Notes: a model not told the origin generated them from the sequence alone. Positions 25,217-37,491 are shown, numbered from the stretch's first letter. The stretch is 64,000 bases of DNA from Dryomyza anilis (GCA_951804985.1 OX638133.1:9568501-9632500); one strand, 5' to 3'. Made by a program: numbers and translations.

Positions 25217-28200
25217 TTAATATATATCTGCTTTATATGTTTTAAGTTTTACCAAGGATATTAGTGCTGCATAACTATCATCCACTATTTTGTCAATAGA
25301 TTTCCATTGGTTTGAACTCGGATCGTATTCCTTCACATTTCCACAGGTGCCAGCAGCTATAATACGACCACCTATCGAAGTGCATTTGACTTTTTGTATT
25401 GAATCACTCAACGAACAGACCTTCAATAAATACATATTAATTGTTTATTAACATAAAAATCATTTAATCATCTATTTACAGAAGACCAAGTGTTTGTTGT
25501 GGGGTTATAACGCTCAACGATTTTAGACTGACCGTCTACGACGTAAATGAAACCTTTAAGTACTGCGACCTATGGTTGGGGGAAATACTAAGTTACTAAA
25601 AATTGCCAGTTTTTATATTCATTGGCGCTTTAAAGTTCCATGCATTAGAACATGGATCATAACATTCCACAGATTCAACCCACTCTCCGTTAATATGTCC
25701 ACCAAATGCATACAAAAGTTCATCAAACACAACAACTCTTGGCGCATCTCGATGTTGTAGCATTGGCGAATCCCATCTATATAAAATGCTATGTAATTTA
25801 TATTCGTAAAAAATGTACGTACTACACAGAAAAAATAGTCGACGTAAATATAGCAACAGATATTAATTGCATTAATTAATCAATCCAGCAATTAAATTTA
25901 CTTTTTATTGAAAACATTTACTATTCTTTGTTATATAAACAATTGCGTTCGCTAATATGAATATTTGTACGTCAAATATAATTGCTGAAACTGCGCCGAC
26001 TAATTAATTTGCTACATTGATGTACAAATATTCATATTAACAAACGGAATTGCTGGTTTATTGAAGAATATCAAATGTTTTCATTAAATTAGTGAATTTA
26101 ATTGCTGGATTGCTGAATGCAATTAATATCGTTTGCTATATTTACGTCGATTATTTTTTTCTGTGTACATTACCTCTCAACTGTATTCAAATGACCTCCT
26201 ACTGCATACAGCAAACCATGAAGTACCGCGACACCCATCGATTCACGCTTTGTGCGCATGCAACTTAATTCCGTAATATCATCCGTTTTAGTGTCCATAC
26301 AATGCAATGTATTTGTCATGTACCCTTCTTCAGGTGGACCCACAATAAATACTTTACTTCCGGATACAGCGACACCAAATTCAATTGCTTTAAGCCGGAA
26401 ATGGTAACTAAACAAGTTCCATATGTTCATTGTGGCAACGTAGCGATGCAAATGAATTCCACTGCTCTAAATACATGACATAATTACAAAAACCATTTAT
26501 TAAATGCATTAAAAAAAATACACACTTCACTCAAGATAGCTATTAAAGACTCGTTAGTTTTTCGCGCTTTGTAGCGGTCGTTATCCAATCGTTCCTCCGG
26601 GAACATATGCCATTTCATAGCATCCGAAACCAATTGTTTGCTTTCAGTTGTCTTACATAATGGCTTCACATATTTCGAAATGAAATATGGCTCCAGTTGC
26701 CACAATCTCACTGAATCGGATAGAAATTCATCAAGAAGTTTTTCGCGATTTTCTTTGTCGTATTCAATCCATGACATTAAGCTTTTGAATATAGTTTCTT
26801 CAGAATCCACTATGATGTCATCCTCAGCTAATATTTTACGTAATTCATTAGCAGTTAAATTGATAAATTCTTCAGTTTTACAAACCTACAAAATTTAGAT
26901 TACCATAACAATAAAAAAAGAAGTACATTCAAATAATGCAAATAATTTTAAATATTAAAAAAAAAATAAAGTTTTAAATATGTATACAGTGCCTACTTAA
27001 ATTTAGTAAAGAATAAAAACCAAAACAAATCTAGAAAAAAATACGTTCGTATGATCACTGCACTCAAAATTATTTCCAAGAAATTTTACGAAATATTTGT
27101 TCCATAATTTTGAATATCGTAAAATACACGAATAATTCGTAGAATACACGAAACATTTGTAATTTATATTTTTTTCGAAATTATTTTTTAAGAACGATTC
27201 GTATATATTACGAATCAATATTCGTAAAATTAAAATAACAAAATTACGAATATTTCGTTTAAATTACGAAACTTTCGTTATATTATTTTCTATAACAATT
27301 TTTTTTACGAAAGAATAACATATTTTAGAATTTTACGAAACATTTGTGTTTTTTAGTAACCATTAGTAAAAACAGAAATCAGTTGCGTCAAATAGCAACT
27401 TGGAGCTGCATTTTATTTTAATTGCTGTTTTAACATATTTTCTGTGTGAGTTCTGTTTGTGCTAAAAGTGCAAAAGCATCAAATCAGTGCATAACATTTC
27501 ATATTTTTATGAATGAATCGTCATATTCATCGATATTCGGGTATTTTACGAAAGATTCGTAAAATGTTTCATATGTTTCATAAATTTACTTTCGTAAAAT
27601 GACGAACATATTCGTAAACAGGTACACAAATATTCAATAAATTGCGAATCTTTCGTATTATGTACGAATGGCATTCGTAGATAATAGTTACGAATAGTTT
27701 CGTAAAATATACAATTCATTTCGTAATTTTATCATAATCATAAAATACACGAACGATTTCGTGTATTTTAAGCAGATTTTATTTTGAGTGTGCATGATCC
27801 AGTTAAAATTGTGTATGCTGATATTAAATCAATCAATTTTAAAACTTTGTAAACTTATTTTTGCATGAGATGTACATGTTATTTGGGATATTTATTTGGA
27901 CTTACTTCTGTAAAATTATCATATAAATATAGTTCGGCATTTGTCTGCAATTCATTCAGACTGTAGTGCTTCGCTAAATTTGACATTCCAAGGCAATTTG
28001 AAGGTTGTAAATGACGAATTAAGAATTCACTGCAGGCAGTCATCACAGATTCGAAACGGAACAGATTTGCACTCGATAGTATTGACTCTACATTGTTGTC
28101 TCGTAGCTCTATTTTTCCTGTGTAACAAAACTGTACCAGTTTTTCCAAAACATCACTTTCTACTTCTTGTAAATGTATTTCATTCTCTTTAGATTCTCGC

Positions 28201-29784
28201 ATTGATCCGGTAAACATAGCACGGAAATATTCACTGGTGGCAGCTAAGACAACGCGATGTGCCGGCAGTCTGCACACAAAAAAAAAAATCAAAAAATATG
28301 ACATTTTGTTGTTACGCTATAAGTGCATATTTCATACATCTACACAGAAAAAAAAATGTTCATAAATGGAATGAGCGTCGTTAATTGAGACACCGTTCAT
28401 AATATATATTAAAAAAATCATTCTATTTATGAACTATTCTTCGTATATACGAATCGCACAATCTGAGCGAAATTAATATAATAAACGCATTCATAATTGT
28501 TATGAAAAAAATTCATAGAATTGATGAACAAATTCATAAATAGTATGAACTTTTTTTCTGTGTAGAATTGGGGAGTTTTCAAAATTTAGAACGATATTTA
28601 GAACGTTCAGGAAAACATTATTTAGTATCAGGATAGTGTCATATTGAGGTAAGTTTTTTCTACCATATGCATTCCAGATCACTGTTTTATTGGGATAATC
28701 ATACTCTATTCTTAAGTAAGGTCATCTATAACACGTATGTACTTCATATTGAAGAATGATTATTTTTTTCGTTCATTTTTTGTTTAGAAAAAATTGTTTT
28801 GTATATTTTTTTTTTTATAAATTGTATTTTTAATAAAATTTTGTTTAAATTTTTTTTTTTTTTTAATATCATTTTTTTCCAACAATATATTTTAAGGACA
28901 TTTTTTTCCAATTATTTTCTAAAAAAATATTTATTTTGAAAAATTCGTAAAACAAATTGTAGATTATTCATATCTTTGTTCGATTCTATGAATATGATGG
29001 TAATATATATAATATGTCAATTAATTAACGGTGGTATCAATATGCTGAACCTGGTAGTTGGTAGAAAAATTCTTAATATTTATGAATAAATTCATTATTT
29101 TGATGCATTTTATTTTCATCATATTGCTTCAAATATTTTAGCAGGATGAAATTAGTTTTTTTAGGAAATTAATTAATTTATTTTGGTAGTTATTTTATTC
29201 CTTTGGGGGTTATTTCATTTATGTTGGGGGATACTTGATAAAAGAGAATTTGTTGAAAAATGTTGGAATTCTTTCATTTATTTTGGGTGTTATTTCATTG
29301 GGGGATATATAATTTTTTTTGGTTGTTATTCATATGAAATAGCACCCAATTTTTTTGTGGTTTGTTTTATTTTTAATTGGGTGTTATTTCATTTGGGTAT
29401 TGTTTCATCAATTTTTTTTTTTGGGGGGATATTTCTTATTTTTTGGGGGTTTATTTCGTTGGGGGTTATTTTATTGGGGGCTATTTCGTAGCGCTATTTC
29501 TTACACTGCGGGTTTAAATTGCACAATTTAATTTTCAAAATGCCCACTTTAATTTTTTATTTTGCTAAATCTTATATTACAGCAATGCAACACTGCTGCT
29601 CTCACCTCTTGTCGACTCCGCTAATGAGAACAACATCGCACAGCTCCCGCGAGTTTAAGAGACTGAGCATGCCATTGAGCAGTATTCCACTATGTTTCGA
29701 GCACTCTATAATCTCACTGTTGTCTGCAGTCTCTGTGAATTTCATCATATTTTCGATTGGATTTTTTTGTATGGCTGTTGCCAT
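25217..29784 (-). CDS. BTB-BACK-Kelch (KLHL-like) protein, probably a Cul3 adaptor; possible lesion in one kelch repeat
   Basis: Coding blocks on the minus strand: 29784-29606, 28269-27906, 26885-26526, 26466-26174, 25776-~25599, 25569-25480 and 25420-25217. The BTB domain spans exons 1-2 (ELCDVVLISGVDKR joined to LPAHRVVLAATSEYFRAMF), BACK follows in exons 2-3 (WIEYDKENREKLLDEF), and kelch repeats fill the rest (LLYAVGGHLNTVER, LLYAFGGHINGEWVESVECY, FIYVVDGQSKIVERYNPTTN). In the family, BTB binds cullin-3 and kelch binds the ubiquitylation substrate. Junctions from exon 1 to 5 and from 6 to 7 keep phase. Between ~25599 and 25569, however, there is an in-frame TAG/TAA and only ~29 nt, too short for an intron, so the copy may be a recent pseudogene, or the sequence may have an error. 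Some kelch blades lack the usual GG pair. Introns 1, 2 and 4 contain MITEs. Which KLHL gene it is orthologous to cannot be told. Confidence 0.72.
25825..26165. repeat. Foldback MITE with CACAGAAAAAATAGTCGACG ends, in Kelch intron 4
   Basis: The left end CACAGAAAAAATAGTCGACG continues with TAAATATAGCAAC; the right end is the inverse, finishing CGATTATTTTTTTCTGTG. Both sides are TA (25823-25824 and 26166-26167). The inner part also folds on itself (ATGAATATTTGTACGTCAAA against TGTACAAATATTCATATTAA). Right-half copies are at 32830-32928 and 41577-41790. It ends only ~9 bp from the donor site of Kelch exon 4. Confidence 0.85.
27061..27790. repeat. TTACGAAA-rich foldback element in Kelch intron 2, CACTCAAAA ends
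   Basis: Left end CACTCAAAATTATTTCCAAG, right end AGATTTTATTTTGAGTG. The interior is dominated by short self-complementary phrases such as TTCGTAAAAT, ATTTTACGAA and TACGAATATATTCGTA. It is a copy of 54365-55261, with which it shares unique internal sequence (GCGTCAAATAGCAACTT, TTTTCTGTGTGAGTTCTGTT). Confidence 0.8.
28343..28562. repeat. 220-bp foldback MITE with CACAGAAAAA ends, in Kelch intron 1
   Basis: The left end CACAGAAAAAAAAATGTTCA and the right end GAACTTTTTTTCTGTG are inverted, with TA on both sides (28341-28342 and 28563-28564). ATGTTCATAAATGGAATGA pairs with the TTCATAAATAGTATGAAC region. It lies ~70 bp upstream (in gene orientation) of the acceptor of BTB exon 2. Confidence 0.85.
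29183..29495. repeat. Degenerate tandem array of GGGGGTTATTTCAT-like units
   Basis: Units of roughly 16-18 bp centred on TTTGGGGGTTATTTCATT recur across the whole stretch with many small changes, giving strong G/T strand asymmetry in an otherwise balanced AT-rich intron. The 102-codon open frame on the plus strand (rich in F, W, G and I) is a by-product. It lies in intron 1 of the Kelch gene. Confidence 0.7.
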
Positions 29785-30123
29785 TGTGATAGTAATGTTT
29801 GTGATAAAACAAAATCAAACAACAAGATAAACAAAGAATTTTTAACGTTTAAACAATTTAATGAACAATTATTGATACAAATCACTGAAAACTGATACTT
29901 GAGCCGCTGTGAAAAATATATTGTTGATCAACAACAGGGTTGCACAGTTTAAACTAAAAAATAAGAAAAAAAGTATGTAAATTAATAGTACTTTTGTTAC
30001 GAAATGCATTTTTAAACTTTGAAGTGAATTGCAACACTGACTTTTCACATCATTCAAGATAATTCAAATGTTTAATTCAATATTAAATTAAAATATTAAT
30101 TAAATAACTCGATAGTAAATATT

Positions 30124-30925
30124 AAAAAAAACGAGTTGGGAAAGTTTGGTCACTTGGGTAAGTTCGGTCACATGGGGGCGGATTTTTACAGTCGGTCGAG
30201 CCCGACTATGGAATACCCTACACCTTTGGTGGGGATATTAATCTGGGATAATTAATTGCATACCTTAATTTTAAAGATTTTAATTATGCTGAACCTCCCC
30301 ACCCTCAGGATATTATTCATATATCAGAAATGTACGTCTTATATCCCCATAAATTAAAAAATTTATATAAAAGTATAAACAACTAAAAAATAAAAATTGA
30401 AAAATATAATTGGGCGGACAACGTCTATATTTAAAATTTTGAAAGGCTAATATTTCATATATTTGATTTTAATAATTTACTGATCAAATTTTCACTATGA
30501 AAACTCGGAAAATAATGAAAAAAAAGTGGGCGGATCACGCCCATTTTTTGACCACATATTTTTAGGTGAATTATAACAATACTTTTTAAATTTTATACCT
30601 ATATCTTGAATACTTTTCCAGTTATTAGTTCCTAAAGAGTTATATAAAAGTGACTTGTATTGGAGGTGGACGTGTCCGTTGACCGATTTGGCTCATTTTC
30701 AAATTCAGTTCCTACTTTTGGCTAAAATATAATAATACGAAATTCTGATCAGTATTTCTCAAGTTATTCTGTATTCGGACAGCAAGACGGACATGGCAAA
30801 ACGGATTCGAGTAGTGATGCTGATCAAGAATATATATACTTTTCCATACCGGACACGCCTCCTAAGGGGCGTTACAATATATGCACAAAGTTAATATACC
30901 CTGTACCTCATAGGTGTAGGGTATA
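30124..30925 (-). mobile_element. DINE-1/INE-1-like Helentron-derived element, copy A
   Basis: In minus orientation it starts TATACCCTACACCTATGAGG, with the matching subterminal inverse ACAGGGTATATT. It then has the CTTGATCAGCATCAC phrase, a short CTTGCTGTCC/GTCC remnant of the core microsatellite, the TGGGCGTGATCCGCCCAC phrase, and near the end the stem-loop made of ATAGTCGGGC and CGACCGACTGT-like arms, finishing CCAACTCG then T-run. This order (subterminal inverted repeat, GTCY microsatellite, 3' hairpin) is the known DINE-1 plan. Non-coding; it would depend on a Helitron/Helentron protein in trans. Confidence 0.8.
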
Positions 30926-31139
30926 ATTAAAATGTTCAAACTTTATCGTAATATTGATTGTAAATTTGGACAATGTTCTGCATAGTTATAAATTATTTTC
31001 TTTGTAGGTTTTACAGTGCTAGTTTAAACATAGTTTAATCTTCGTTTAGTTAAACGGCTCTTAAATTAAGATGATGTTTAAATTTAAAAGCAGTAAACGT
31101 TTTAAATTAACTAAATTCAAGTCAGTTTAATACGACACC

Positions 31140-31786
31140 ACTGGCAAATTTCAACGAATTATCGATTTTTTTACGAAACTATACGTAGATTTTATCTACG
31201 AAAGCCATTTGTACATAATACGAAAGATTCGTAATTTATTGAATACTTGTGTTCCATTTACGAAATGACGATTCATTCATAAAAATAAAAAATGTTATGC
31301 ACTGATTTGATACTTTTGCACTTTTAGGACAAACAGAACTCACACAGAAAATATTTTAAAATACCAATTAAAATATAATGCAGCTCCAAGTGGCTATTTG
31401 ACGCAACTGATTTCTGTTTTTACTAATGATTCGTAAAAAACAGACAAGTGTTTCGTAAAATTCTACAGATAACCTCAAAATTTACGAAAGTTGAGTAATT
31501 TTTTCGTAAAATGTAAAGCTCATACGTAAAATATGTTATTCTTTCGTACAAAAAATTGCAATAGAAAAGAATATCACGAAAGTTTCGTAATTTAAACGAA
31601 ATATTCGTAATTTGGTTGTTTTTTTAATTTTACGAATATTGATTCGTAATATATACAAACCGTTCCTAAAAAATAATTTGGCAAAAAAAATATAAATTAC
31701 AAATGTTTCGTGTATTCTATGTATTTTACGAAATTAAAAATTACGAAAAAATATTTCATAAAATGTCATAGAAATTATTTTGAGTG
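31140..31786. repeat. TTACGAAA-rich foldback element, 5'-truncated copy
   Basis: The right end ATTATTTTGAGTG is followed by TA. It carries the family's internal unique part inverted relative to 27061-27790 (AAGTGGCTATTTGACGCAAC, CACTGATTTGATACTTTTGC). The left end is not found; the similarity fades near 31140. Confidence 0.7.
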
Positions 31787-33889
31787 TAGAATACGAACAC
31801 GGGTTTAATTATCTTTTTTCCAGAAAATTACATAGCCATTTTTGATTCCCAATGCCTCATTTAATAAAAGCGTATTTTTATATTATTGTTTAACGCATTT
31901 TTGATATTCCAAAATTGTATATTGAAATAATTTAATTTTTCAAACATTTTTTGTACAAGTTTTACAAAATCGTACCAAACTTTTCATTAAACCTCTCCTG
32001 CAAATAATTTAATGTAACTCATACGTCCTGGGGGCTGTCGCATATAATTTATTTAATTCATTGCCATCTTCATTTCCGCACATTTAATTAAATGCAAAAA
32101 ATCTACGCATCTAAATTTAAATAAAAACAAATGTTTTCATTAAGCGGCGCCATCCAACAGGCTGCAGTTAACACACACAACAAGTGGCTCAGCTCAGTCC
32201 AAAGCGACACAACTCACACTTAATGCAGCTTAAGTGCCAGGGTGCAATAATAGAAAGTGGCACAAGCAACAAGAACCAGAAAGATAAGAGAAGAATTTAA
32301 AATTACAAAATAAAAAAAAAAACACGCAAACACTTAAATAAACATTATGCTCAGTGTCACCTTAATACCGAGTCACAAACAACTTCCGTTCAAGCAGCGC
32401 ACAAATGGCTTCGCTTCCGTTTGACTTTTAATTGCGAAAGGAACAAATTTAAATTCAAGACTTGCTCGATAAATCGTAATATTTATTATTATTCAACATA
32501 AACTGAACTAACTTTTTGGGATACCCACTTTTTTTTGTTGTTGAGTACAAAAGTCAAGTTTTAGGAAAATAAATTAAAATTTTACGAACAAAATTTAATA
32601 AAATGCATAAACAGGTGCTTCATATAACTAGAAAATATTTTAAATAATGCATATTAGATAAATCTAAAAATGTATAATTTTAAAACCTAAATCTTGCCAT
32701 TCAAAAGATTTCCAAAACATTTTTTCATTCACAAATTTTAATACTACTCAATATGATATTTTTTGTATTTGTTAAACAATTTTTTAATATAAAGAGTTTT
32801 TTATTAAAGCATTTAGCCGATTTTTTTGCCGAAATGTTTTCATTAAATTGGTGAATTTCATTGCTGGATTGATTAATGAATGCAGTTAAAATTGGTTGCT
32901 ATATTTACGTCGATTATTTTTTTCTGTGTATAATGTAACATTTAAAAAAATGGTAATCAACATTTTGGATCCTATTAAGTCACTTCGTATTAAAAAATAA
33001 CAGAATATTACAGAAAGAGTATTTCATCAAATAATTTAAAATCATTTTTCTTTAATTTATAATGTCGAATTTTAGTATATAAAGGAATGCTTGGTTTCTA
33101 ATAAATTTTCAAAATATTTAAATTTTTACTTTAATTGTTTTTTAAAATTTTTATCTTCTTCTACAATCTAAAATAAAATTTTAATTTCGAATTTATTTTT
33201 TTTTAACTTTTTGTAAAAATAAATTGAAAACGTTGTATCATTTTTTAATAATTATTTGCATAATTTTTACCCTCACACAACATTTATGTGTTACATATGC
33301 AATATTTTTTCCATATTTTGAAGACTTTTTTTTTTTTTTTTTGTTATCAAGGCTTGTTTGCAATTCATGATGTCTAGAACAAACAATATTCTAATACAAT
33401 TGAAAACGTGATATTTTGTAAATTTATCTAATACGAAAACAGCTCGTTTTAAATAACCCAAAGAAGTGCAAAAGGAACATGTATTAAAAAAAAAGGAAAT
33501 GACTGTGACAAATCGTTTGATGTGTTGGTTTTTTTTGTTATTAAAAGGAAGACTCCCAATTTGATATAATTTTTTAAGCGGTTGGAGTTCTGGTTGTCGT
33601 CACCAAAGGAAATTGCAGCTAATTTTCAAAAAATATATTCTGTTTATCAAAAATTTTGAACTTTATTTTCTGTCAATTTTTGCCAGCAACATTTAGCAAT
33701 TTTCGCCGTATACGTTTTAGTCAGTACACATTTTCAATGAGTTGAGCCGGATAGCTACACCAGAAATGTATCTGTTTCAAATGTTGTTTTTGTTTGCATA
33801 TAAAATTTGTTCCAGCTCAAATTTAAATTATGAAAAAACGCAGCTAATATTTTCACGAACTCATTTCTCGCCGAGACAGTTATGTCCGG
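31787..33889. other. Intergenic stretch, no supported gene
   Basis: At 32030-32460 there is less AT-rich, apparently single-copy sequence typical of fly noncoding DNA. The rest is AT-rich with homopolymer runs. A right-half MITE copy (32830-32928) is listed separately. No ORF is convincing. Confidence 0.4.
32830..32928. repeat. Right half of the CACAGAAAAAATA MITE family
   Basis: From CGAAATGTTTTCATTAAATTG onward it matches the right ~100 bp of 25825-26165, including TTGCTATATTTACGTCGATT and the terminal TTTTTTTCTGTG followed by TA. The left part is absent. Confidence 0.75.
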
Positions 33890-35720
33890 ATAATTCGTAG
33901 TAATACAATTTATTCCCAAAACAATTCTACAATAAAACAGTACTTTGCCGAATCAATTCTTCTTAAAACAAATATTTCCAGGACAATTTTATCGATACAA
34001 TTCTTTGCCTTGACAATGCTTTCTTCAGAAAACGTTTTCGGGGATTATTTTTCCCTCTTCAATTCTTTCTTCCCTGAAAGAAATTTTCTTCGGACAATTC
34101 TTTCCCGACTATCCTCTCACAAACAGTTCTTTTGTGTACAATTTTTATTGAATCAATTTCTCGTCCAGAAAACTCTACTCAGTTCGTTCTTTCCTGAATA
34201 ATTCTATCCCGTACAATTGTTTTCCGGATATTCCTTAGAGAGTTATATTTCTTGCAGAGTTATTATTTTTTTACCATAGAATTCTAACCGGAACAATTCA
34301 TCCCCGAAACATTTCCCCAGAAAATTCTTCGATGAGACAACGGTTTTCTGAGATTTTTTTCCCGAATAATTTTTGTAATTTTGCCCGGATACATTCTTCC
34401 AGCAACAGTTCTTCTCTGAATAAGTCTTTCTCGTAAAATTTTTTCATGAGACATTTATTTTACCGAATAATTCGAAGCTGCAGAATTCATACCCAGACAA
34501 TTCTTACATGAAAATTTTTTTCCCGAGTCAATTATTTCCCAAAAATAATCTCTATAGAAACCAAGGACTAAAACTCTTTGGAATATCGATACCAGTTCCG
34601 GTTATGGTTTCAAGATTTTAAAATACCGGTTTCGGTTTTAATAAAAACGAGTTGGGAAAGTTAGGTCACATGGGTAAGTTCGGTCATATGGGACGGACTG
34701 TTATAGTCGATCGGGCCCGACTATGGAATACCCTACACCTTAATGTGAGATATTTAATTGTATACCTCATAATTTTATTCACATATCAGAAATTTACGTC
34801 TTATATAATTTAAAAATTTGATATAAAAGTATAAAATATCTAATAAAAAAAATTTAAAATAAAAGTGGGCGGACCACGCCTATATTTAGAATTTTGTAAG
34901 GCAAATATTTCACAGATTTGATTTTAATAATTTACGGATCAAATTTCCACTATGAAAACCTGGGAAATAATGAAAAAAAAAGTGGGCGGATCACGCCCAT
35001 TTTTGGACCACATATTTTTAGGTGAATTATAACAATATATTTTAAATTTTATAACTATATTTTGAATACTTTTCGAGTTATTAGTTCCTAAAGAGTTATA
35101 TAAAAGTGACTTGTATGGGAGGTGGGCGTGTCCGTTGACCGATTTGGCTCATTTTCAAACTTAGTTCCTTCTTTTGGCTAAAATATATTGGGACGAAATT
35201 TCATCGTATTCTGATCAGTATTTCTCAAGATTTTCTGTATTCGGACAGCAAGACGGACAGACAAGCGGACATGGCTAAACGGACTCGGGTAGTGATGCTG
35301 ATCAAGAATATATATACTTTTCCATACCGGAAACGCCTCCTAAGGGGCGTTACAATATATGCACAAAGTTAATATACCCTGTACCTCATAGGTGTAGGGT
35401 ATAAAAAGTATATGGGTTCCGATTCCACATATTTTTTAATAACGCTTTTTACGGTTCCAGTTCCGTTTCTTTGCGGTCCCTGACGAGAATTAAATATCGG
35501 ATTTGGTTTCAAGAAATTTCAAATAGTGGTTCCAGTTTCATATATTTTGGTTAATAACGGTTCCGTTTTCAAAAATCAAAACTACTCCGATACCAGTTCC
35601 GATTCCGGTTCTTTGCAGTCTCTGATGAAACCCTTCCCATACAATCTGACCCGAAAATATTCCGCCCCGGAAATATTTTTCCCCAAACAATTTTGATGCA
35701 GTCAATTCTACTTCTAGAAA
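33890..35720. repeat. Degenerate TTCCCGAACAATTCT array, split by a GGTTYC-type block and a DINE-1 copy
   Basis: From about 33890 to 34560 and again from 35630 to 35715, phrases such as TTCCCGAATAATTTT, CCCGACTATC, CGGACAATTCTTTCC and CAGAAAACTC recur every ~15-20 bp. Between them (34590-34642 and 35404-35625) lies a different degenerate repeat of GGTTCCGGTTTC type (ACCGGTTTCGGTTTTAAT, TCCGATTCCGGTTCTTTG). The DINE-1 element at 34643-35403 sits inside that second block. No coding potential. Confidence 0.6.
34643..35403 (-). mobile_element. DINE-1/INE-1-like Helentron-derived element, copy B
   Basis: It is nearly the same sequence and orientation as copy A: AAAAACGAGTTGGGAAAGTT at the left, the CGGGCCCGACTATGG hairpin arm, GTGGGCGGATCACGCCCAT, TCGGACAGCAAGACGGACAG, GCTGATCAAGAATATATATA, and CCTCATAGGTGTAGGGTATA at the right. 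It is inserted within a GGTTTC-rich degenerate repeat. Confidence 0.82.
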
Positions 35721-36932
35721 ATAATAGAGAATATATTTAAAATCTCATTTGGCAGCCAGAATAAATGCTTAACAATTAATCTTAAACAAAACTAATCTTT
35801 TATTTATCTGCGACGAAGATACAAAAAAAAAACCGACAAAAGGTACCGGAAAAACATGCAATAGAAGCACTCAGCAGCGAAAAAGTGGTAACGCCATCTT
35901 TATTACAAACCAACGAACCGATAATATTTTCACTGGAGAAAATTTGGCTTGGCAGACAAATGAAATTCCGGCGCTACGACGATGATAAATTGCTGAACGC
36001 TGCTTTTTAACACATACACACAAAAAACTAAACCAAACAATACAAATACTAAATTGTAAATATTATTCTTTAAATATCGTGTATTGAGGAAACACGAAAA
36101 TGCTGCTGGTTGTAGAAAAGCGGAAACGGATATGCGGATTTAGAAATCGTTTATGCTTTTTCATTTTTTGTTTATAAAAACAACTGTACTTTCGATACAT
36201 ATTCAGCACAATTCTAAAAGGCATCCAACAAATTATGTGAATATGTTTTTAGATACCCTAAAATCCCTATTAAATGAAATTCAAGTGGTGTTTTTTTCAC
36301 TGATACAAAGAAATAGAAGTAGATTGAGTCAAAGATCGTTGCAAAAAACAAATTAGTAAAACTTTTAAATGTTTTAAACTGAACATTTGATTGTATGTAA
36401 TAAATATTGATTTTGTTGCCTATATCTATAAAAGGTGTATATGTCATCTGTTAGGAAATTTAATTAATTTTTCAACAAACTACCAACGAGTAAAATCGGA
36501 TACAAAACACAGAAGCAATAATTAATTTCACAGGCACTCTTTGTATTATTATTTTGATCAATATTTGAAAATTCAACCATAATAGGTAAGAAAAGTATAT
36601 AGGGTCAGACTTTGAGTTTACTTATTACTATTTCAGTTTTGCCTATTGTAAAAAGTGCAATGGTTTTTGATCTCTTTATCCGATTTTGAATCAGAAATTA
36701 AATTTTTAAACAGATTACAAATCCACTTTTTTAGTTTATTACTTTTGGAAGACCTCATATCAATTCAATTTTGAATAAAAAGTGCACCAAAGCGCGAAAT
36801 TTGAGATCGCGGCGGGTCCATTTACCATATCCAGATTTCACTGAAAAATCTCCACATCGATTTCTTCATCCTATAGATACTTTTTAGGGGTTGACCTTTT
36901 CTCGATTGAAAATCCATTGTCAATCTAGTGTA
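35721..36932. other. Intergenic stretch, no supported gene
   Basis: Mixed AT-rich DNA with no open frame of note and no recognised repeat ends. Complementary 60-77-codon frames at 36153-36447 overlap on opposite strands and have no domain features. Confidence 0.4.
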
Positions 36933-37408
36933 CACACAAAAAAATATCACCAAAAATTTCACCATTTACCATATTCATCATATTGATGATTTCATTCATT
37001 GAACTAAAATCGTATTTTTTAAATGTTTTTCATTTTCAATATTTTTTTTAACATCAAATTTCAAACACAAATTTGTCTTCATTTACACATGTATGTTTTT
37101 ATAATTCTTATATGAGTTATAATATTTAATTGATAATTATGCGAAGACTCTATTTCATCATATTAATGAATACTGTACATCATATTAATGAATTTTGCTC
37201 ATCAAACACATTTATTTAAATATCATAAATCTTATAAGAATTATAAATACATAAATGTGTAAATGGAGCCATTTTTTTTTTTTTAAATTTGATATTGTAA
37301 ATAATATTAAAAGTGAAAAACATTGAAAAAATACGATTTTAGTTCAATGAATGAAATCATCAATATGATGAATACTGGTAGTTGGTTAAATTTTTGTTGA
37401 TATTTTTT

Positions 37409-37412
<4 letters not shown>
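36933..37412. repeat. 480-bp foldback MITE with CACACAAAAAAATATCA ends
   Basis: The left end CACACAAAAAAATATCACCA and the right end TGATATTTTTTTGTG are inverted, with TA on both sides. The arms continue through CATCATATTGATGATTTCAT and its inverse ATGAAATCATCAATATGATG, and AACTAAAATCGTATTTTT against AAAAATACGATTTTAGTT. The element directly abuts a TA microsatellite. Confidence 0.85.

Positions 37413-37486
<74 letters not shown>
37413..37486. repeat. (TA)n microsatellite
   Basis: About 36 uninterrupted TA dinucleotides followed by an A-run. It starts immediately at the right end of the 36933-37412 MITE, consistent with insertion at one edge of a TA tract or with expansion of the target duplication. 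Confidence 0.95.

Positions 37487-37491
<5 letters not shown>

Noticed and set aside
25569..25599. A 26-29 nt intron explaining the Kelch frame break
   Set aside because: Too short for spliceosomal removal in flies, and the junction would still create a stop in the required frame.
29519..29830. 103-codon open frame on the plus strand
   Set aside because: Antisense to the first BTB exon of the Kelch gene.
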